Shown one piece after another: positions 59,371 through 64,000 of a stretch of DNA of 64,000 nucleotides. Position 1 is the stretch's first letter. Each line of letters starts with the position of its first letter. Location: the NCBI GenBank assembly GCA_964438995.1, contig CAYTMQ010000004.1, positions 224,016-288,015 on the forward strand, in the 5' to 3' direction. Below the pieces are notes generated by a model. That model had not been told where the DNA came from. It saw only the letters and a program-made list of their open reading frames with translations, and ran no database searches. Source of the stretch: JABMMZ01 sp964438995. GTDB lineage: Bacteria > Bacteroidota > Bacteroidia > NS11-12g > UBA955. A program made the translations under genes and the position numbers.

Positions 59371-62300
59371 TTAGTAGGATGTGTAATTAAAGTAAATTAA
59401 TAATTGCGAAGTTTCAATGTTGTATTTTAGCTGTACATCTTGAAAATTCAATTTCTTCATTTCTGTTTCAATACTTGCACTTGTAAACGTAACCGAACCA
59501 TCGCTTTTCAATGCATATAACAAACCATTGCTTAGCGTAACATCTAATATTAGAGTTCCAATAACGCTTGTCCCTCCTATTAGAATATTTTTACCAATAA
59601 CTGGAACATCCTTACTTGCGCCTAAAATTGATTTTGGTAAAATGGCTTTAAAGGTATCAGCTACCAATCCCACAAATGCGTTCATGTAGTTTTTGTCTAA
59701 ATCGCTGTTGTATTTTGGTTTCTTTTCATAATAGCTATAATAACTATAATAGTTGTTGTAATATAGACTACTTTCAGGATTTAAATCCACATTAAAATCT
59801 TTGATATGTACCTTAAGTCCAGTGTTTCCAACCTGCGACCAAGGAAAGCAATACGGTTCAAAGCCCGAACTTACATCTAACAACACATTGCTATTGTATC
59901 TAAGTTCATCTGACTTAAAATAGGCCAATGTTGGCACATCAGTATCCCAGTTTAACGAGTCTTTGCCACTAGGCATTTCCTTTAATAGATATTTAGAAAA
60001 TTCTAAAGCCAGTATTTTTGTATCCAATCTCACATCCGTTTTAGATTTATCTGTTTCATCTACAGAAACAGAACATCGCATTGGTGTATAGGTATCACCT
60101 ATTTTTCTACATGGATTTAGTATCAATTGCAACTTATTATTTGCACCCATTGCCAACTTTAATGGCTTGAAAGTTATAATATCAAAAGTATAATTCAACC
60201 AATTTCTATTAGAGTTTGTATACAATCCACGGTAAAACAAATGGTCGTATTCTTCGGAGATAGGTGCATGAAATTTAAAACTCCATTCTCTCACTTTCTC
60301 TAAATTTGCCAATCCGTTTAATAGAGGCACAAATGAAAATTTCGTGTTAAATGAATCGGAACAGAAACAAGATGATGAGCCATAACTTATCACCAATCTT
60401 CCATTTTTGTACTGGTTAATTTTTAACACATTTCCTAATGAATCTTTAGAGACCCACTCACCTTCATTTTTTCCAGATGTCATTAAACCAGTGTACTTGG
60501 TCTTCCCATTTTCCCAATAATAATATTGACGGCCATTCAACTCTCCATTTTTATACTTTAATATTGATGCTACTCTACCAAATGAATCATAGCGCATTTC
60601 AACACTATCTTTCAATCCATTTGCATAAAAACTTTTACTTTCCAGAACACCGTTCGGATAATATTGATAAGCCCAACCTATTGTTTTACCAGTATCTGAG
60701 GTATATACATTACGCAATTGCCCATTTTTATGCCAATACTTTTGTTCGCCATGTGATATAAAGTATGAATTGTTTTTTAGTCGCCAGTTAAGGTACTTGT
60801 TATAACTATTCAATACACCATTTTCATATCTTTTAGATGCTATTAAAATAGTCGAATCACTGTACAAACTCCATTCTTCCATTTTATGTGTCGTATAATT
60901 CCAAGTTGCTTTAACCCCAATTCTTTTCCCGTTTTTCGAAGTTGCATAGTTCAATGTATCACCATTACTGGCAAAATATATGATGGTGTCTAAAGCATTT
61001 ATTTTGTTTTGAACAATTTTAAGAGCAAGCTTTCCATTTTGATGAAAGGCCTTGATATCACCAGTTAAAAGTTTACCGTCATAGCTAGCCAATAAAAGTG
61101 TTTTATTTCCATCTAAACCAACTCTTAAATACTTTTCACCATCAATCTCTAGACTGTCCTTTAACTTTAAGTCTTTTGAATTTTTATACGATTCATACAG
61201 TTCTTTAACAGAGTATTCATTTAATGCACCACTAAAATGGATTATCTCTCCATCAGAATCCCACAAAGCTTCTAATGTGGTTTCATAACGAGAATCTTCG
61301 TAATCTTTGATGCTTTTTAAGCGACCATTCATGTAATACTCCAATTGTCTACCAATATATTTCTCTTCAGAGATGATATAACACTTATTCATATTGCCAT
61401 TGGGAAAATAGTGGTATTCTAATCTAAAAGCCTCGCTATAACTTCCATAAGAGGAGTTGACGATTGGATTGATTAAAAACACTTCCTTTTTCAAAGCGCC
61501 ATTGCTCCAATAAGTTGTATAATATTTATTAAATCTATTTTTATCTAAAATGTTGATGCTACTTAACTGTCCGAGTTCGTTGTAATGTTCTTGCAAATAT
61601 CTTCGAGAGGTATCATTTGGCAATTGCAATATGGACTCTTTAAATTTTATATTGCCTTGATAATCCCATTCTATTTTATCACCACATACAACATTGTTAC
61701 AATATTTCGTGAAGGATGACATTCGTCCATTTTTATGTCTGCTAATCCAAACGCCTTCCCTTTTACCTTCGTTGTACCAACCACTATCATTTATTACACC
61801 ATCCTCAAAATATTTGATATACAACCCATGTAAATTTGTTGCCCCAGTTTTAGAATCAATTTTATAGGTCTGATGTGAAACCAACTGACCGTTTGTATAA
61901 TAACTGATATAGTCAATCACTTTCCCATTGTCGTAAGTACTAATTCTATTTGGCTTCTTATCTGGATGGTATTCCTCAAATTTCCCATGCTTAACACCAT
62001 CTTTGTAAAACCCTTTTTCTTTTATGTTGCCATCGTTGTAGTTCTCTAAAAAAAGTCCGTCATACACAGAATTGTATTGACCAATATTTGAATTCGAATA
62101 GTATTTTTTACGATCTATTTCCTTTGGTTTTCCATAGTGCTTTTCAAATGCCAAGGTAGAATTCTCATACCATTTTTTGCATACTCCCATATATGCACCC
62201 ATGTTGTAATTGAAGTCTTCATGCGGCTTACCACTTTCAAACCAGGTTTTATATGTCCCATGTAATACATTTCTTTTATAATGAATCTCGTATTTCTTAG

Positions 62301-62946
62301 TGCCATTCAAATAATACTCTTCTTGTTTACCATCTTTAAAACTGATCAATTTTCTATAATACTTATCATCTGATGAATCAACTATAAAATTTAAATTAGA
62401 TTTCAATTTACCGCTTTCAAACCATGCTTTATTATTGCCTATTTGCAGACCTTGTTTATAATGGTACTCGCTTTTCTTTTTGCCATTTTGAAAGTACACA
62501 ATCCATTTACCAAATTGTTGACCTTTCTCATACTGACCCTCACTCTCTACGCTACCATCAGCAAAATAATGTATCGATTTTCCATGTTTATAATTGATAG
62601 GCGGATCGTTTAATGTTTCATAATGATCAACGCTCTTTAGCTGACCACTTTTATACCACTCTTTATACAAAACAAGGAAATCATTGTGGTACAATTCTTC
62701 TCTATTGACTTGGTCGTTTTCAAAAAAATACCTTGATATGCCTTCTTTTTTTCGATACTTAAATACCAAAACAGAATACTTATTACCATTAGAATTGTAA
62801 AATGTGATGGTACTGTCAATACCGTTGTAAACCGAAATCGAATTGATTCTTTTATACCTCCATGATGTATCGCTTTTAAACTCTTGAGCTTTTAAGACAC
62901 TAATAAGAGAACAAAAAACTAGTGTAAAGAAAATCTTTAGTTTCAT
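59371..62946 (-). CDS. Large exported MORN_2 (YwqK-like) repeat protein with unknown C-terminal domain
   Basis: This 1191-residue protein has a signal peptide (IFFTLVFCSLISVLKAQ). About residues 25-880 carry some twenty MORN_2/YwqK repeats: KEWYKSGQLKSVDHY, HYFADGSVESEGQYEKG, WFESGKLKSNLNF, YYTNGQLVSHQTY, YYPNGVLESKSFYANG and YYWENGKTKYTGLM. The last 310 residues are a separate beta-rich region (FCSDSFNTKFSFVPLLNGL, LQLILNPCRKIG) with a Tyr-rich patch (SSLYYNNYYSYYSYYEKK). No T9SS domain is seen. The frame is open to 62955, but the ATG at 62946 starts the signal peptide. It heads the operon with the YD protein. Confidence 0.8.
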   Translation of the reverse strand: MKLKIFFTLVFCSLISVLKAQEFKSDTSWRYKRINSISVYNGIDSTITFYNSNGNKYSVLVFKYRKKEGISRYFFENDQVNREELYHNDFLVLYKEWYKSGQLKSVDHYETLNDPPINYKHGKSIHYFADGSVESEGQYEKGQQFGKWIVYFQNGKKKSEYHYKQGLQIGNNKAWFESGKLKSNLNFIVDSSDDKYYRKLISFKDGKQEEYYLNGTKKYEIHYKRNVLHGTYKTWFESGKPHEDFNYNMGAYMGVCKKWYENSTLAFEKHYGKPKEIDRKKYYSNSNIGQYNSVYDGLFLENYNDGNIKEKGFYKDGVKHGKFEEYHPDKKPNRISTYDNGKVIDYISYYTNGQLVSHQTYKIDSKTGATNLHGLYIKYFEDGVINDSGWYNEGKREGVWISRHKNGRMSSFTKYCNNVVCGDKIEWDYQGNIKFKESILQLPNDTSRRYLQEHYNELGQLSSINILDKNRFNKYYTTYWSNGALKKEVFLINPIVNSSYGSYSEAFRLEYHYFPNGNMNKCYIISEEKYIGRQLEYYMNGRLKSIKDYEDSRYETTLEALWDSDGEIIHFSGALNEYSVKELYESYKNSKDLKLKDSLEIDGEKYLRVGLDGNKTLLLASYDGKLLTGDIKAFHQNGKLALKIVQNKINALDTIIYFASNGDTLNYATSKNGKRIGVKATWNYTTHKMEEWSLYSDSTILIASKRYENGVLNSYNKYLNWRLKNNSYFISHGEQKYWHKNGQLRNVYTSDTGKTIGWAYQYYPNGVLESKSFYANGLKDSVEMRYDSFGRVASILKYKNGELNGRQYYYWENGKTKYTGLMTSGKNEGEWVSKDSLGNVLKINQYKNGRLVISYGSSSCFCSDSFNTKFSFVPLLNGLANLEKVREWSFKFHAPISEEYDHLFYRGLYTNSNRNWLNYTFDIITFKPLKLAMGANNKLQLILNPCRKIGDTYTPMRCSVSVDETDKSKTDVRLDTKILALEFSKYLLKEMPSGKDSLNWDTDVPTLAYFKSDELRYNSNVLLDVSSGFEPYCFPWSQVGNTGLKVHIKDFNVDLNPESSLYYNNYYSYYSYYEKKPKYNSDLDKNYMNAFVGLVADTFKAILPKSILGASKDVPVIGKNILIGGTSVIGTLILDVTLSNGLLYALKSDGSVTFTSASIETEMKKLNFQDVQLKYNIETSQLLIYFNYTSY

Positions 62947-62952
62947 TTGAAA

Positions 62953-62960
62953 CAAATATA
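62953..62960 (-). promoter_or_regulatory. -7 promoter box for the MORN/YD operon
   Basis: The minus strand reads TATATTTG, a full TAnnTTTG match ending 6 nt before the ATG at 62946. It lies inside the mirrored repeat borders, so the unit carries its own promoter. Confidence 0.6.
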
Positions 62961-63052
62961 CTGTTTTTTAAAATAAGGTAGTTTTATAGTTATACTAAGA
63001 TTTTAATTCTATCAAAATTGAAATTTTTAACCTGTTGTGAGTTTTTTTCGGT

Positions 63053-63267
63053 AATCCCACGCCTGAGGCGGATTTGCTTCGATTCGGTTCGGTTCGGTAG
63101 CCCCCGCCAAAGGCGGACATGCTTCGACAGCGTCGAGGGTAAAAGATAGAAAAGATTCAGCAGCCGTGCTGCTCTAATAATTTATTCATGTTTATAGTAA
63201 TGAAAATATTTCATTCTTTTTTTTTAACCACAGAGGTCACAAAGGTTTTCAAGGAGAGCACAGAGGA
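63053..63267 (+). repeat. R1 repeats plus 'ACCACAGAG' tract (right border, direct repeat of 57309-57479)
   Basis: GGTAATCCCACGCCTGAGGCG opens the block, then TCGGTTCGGTTCGGTAGCCC, GCCAAAGGCGGACATGC, GACAGCGTCGAGGGT, GATTCAGCAGCCGTGCTGCTC, TTTCATTC plus a T-run, and AACCACAGAGGTCACAAAGG. Nearly the same sequence borders the left end of the operon. Confidence 0.85.
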
Positions 63268-63287
63268 TACACCTCTGCCAAAGATGG

Positions 63288-63362
63288 CAGCGCGGCTGCG
63301 ATTCTCGCGAGATCATCTATCCCTCGACGCTGTCTTCGGGCTACCGAACATTCCGGAAATAA
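63288..63362 (+). repeat. R1 repeat copy (right border)
   Basis: GCAGCGCGGCTGCGAT, CGCGAGATCATCTATCCCTC and GACGCTGTCTTCGGGCTACC, then GAACATTCCGGAAATAAC, which is the reverse complement of 57303-57344. The ORF spanning it has no support as a gene. Confidence 0.85.
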
Positions 63363-63400
63363 CAGATTTAAATTTCCATAACCCAACATATGATCATAAA

Positions 63401-63698
63401 AAAAAGTAATTACCAACTCTAGTGTTATATCAAATTATTAATAAAATATCTATAAGAAAGAAAGAAAGAAATGTTAAATGAAACGGAATGTGCGCGTTGA
63501 GTCCACGGAACTTAGCGAGGCGATCTCACGAACGAAGTGAGTATCCGTAGAATTTCAATAATGACAGTCCGACTGAGTCGGAAAAGACTTGCAGCGGGAA
63601 GACATTGTTGAAATTTTGACCCGTGGTGGGTTTTTTGCCTACTTTTTGACCAAACAAAAAGTTGGTGCCACCCCTGCGGCATGAGCAGGGAAAAATAT
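63401..63698 (-). repeat. R2 structured repeat, copy C (right border, inverted relative to copy B)
   Basis: Read on the minus strand it matches copy B block for block. The inner loop is replaced by TCCGACT-C-AGTCGGA, and the outer arm contains an extra CTCACTTCGTTCGTGAG block. It has four GAAA units (63456-63471). Together B and C form roughly 260-bp inverted repeats about 6.4 kb apart. Confidence 0.92.
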
Positions 63699-63712
63699 TA
63701 TTAATTATATTG

Positions 63713-63834
63713 TAATTTCAATAATGGCAGTCCGACTGAGTCGGATAAGATATGCAGGGGCAAGCCATTGTTGAAATTTTGACCCGTGGTGGCCTTTTGT
63801 CGGTAGACCCTCGTGCAGTGCTGAGGGGACTTTC
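63713..63834 (-). repeat. R2 structured repeat, copy D (partial)
   Basis: The AATTTCAATAATG...palindrome and GACCCGTGGTGG are followed by CGGTAGACCCTCGTGCAGTG and CTGAGGGGAC, the subtype insert shared with copy A and absent in B and C. The CCCTGC block is missing. Confidence 0.85.
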
Positions 63835-63849
63835 TAACCCCAAAAAACA

Positions 63850-64000
<151 letters not shown>

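Noticed and set aside
59371..62946. MORN_2 protein as a YwqK antitoxin of a toxin-antitoxin pair
   Set aside because: The protein is exported and 1191 residues long, and the partner has no toxin-like domain. The label comes from the repeat name only.
63188..63409. 73-codon ORF across the right R1 border
   Set aside because: It runs over the ACCACAGAG tract and R1 hairpins, and the parallel repeat at 57309 has different frames. No coding signal.

Overview
The window is a piece of an AT-rich chromosome from a member of the Bacteroidota, probably a gliding or environmental lineage near Chitinophagales or Saprospiria (the exact family is inference). The evidence is a type IX secretion component (PorQ), five proteins with type IX 'YPNP...' C-terminal sorting domains, a TonB receptor paired with a DUF4249 lipoprotein, a PUR/DUF3276 protein, a nusB-DUF1573-yajC-coaE cluster, and many promoters that fit the Bacteroidota sigma consensus (-7 box TAnnTTTG, sometimes a -33 TTG 19-20 nt upstream). 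No rRNA, tRNA, CRISPR array or transposase gene was recognised. || Layout. 1-9 kb: the 3' end of a DppC-type ABC permease, a glycosyltransferase, a glucosaminidase-like protein, TonB receptor plus DUF4249 lipoprotein, porQ, a PUR-family protein and small secreted proteins. 9-24 kb is mostly core: Lon with a translationally coupled haem-motif lipoprotein, a methyltransferase, a KtrA-like RCK protein, a three-gene unit ending in pdxJ, the nusB-DUF1573-yajC-coaE operon, recG, small lipoproteins and a DUF486 membrane protein. 24-27 kb holds five small, mostly unrecognised genes. 27-34 kb is a core block: rpsA (TTG start, strong Shine-Dalgarno, C-terminal helix-hairpin-helix), a bifunctional RelA/SpoT homologue, fur and purA, the last two overlapping. 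34-42 kb: two very large type IX cargo proteins in tandem, closed by a strong terminator. 42-52 kb: a PadR/membrane-protein pair with a palindromic operator, a serine-hydrolase operon, a LytTR regulator, a second haem-motif lipoprotein, a Crp/Fnr regulator, a TPR histidine kinase/NarL pair and an ELWxxDGT-repeat cargo protein. 52-56 kb: two tandem paralogous cargo proteins with Trp-rich repeats, then a HicAB toxin-antitoxin pair. 57.5-62.9 kb: a two-gene operon for a 1191-residue exported MORN_2 (YwqK-like) repeat protein with an unknown C-terminal domain and a 620-residue exported partner with YD-like repeats. || The least explained structure is intergenic. A family of roughly 250-300 bp structured repeats (called R2 here) and a shorter GC-rich hairpin family (R1) occur mostly between 41.9 and 64 kb. 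They border the MORN/YD operon as mirror images on both sides. Degenerate 7-bp tandem repeats occupy three other intergenic regions, and a 66-bp terminator-containing sequence is duplicated on either side of one R2 copy. The MORN/YD operon inside mirrored repeats is the best candidate for an undescribed unit. Its function is not evident from sequence alone.
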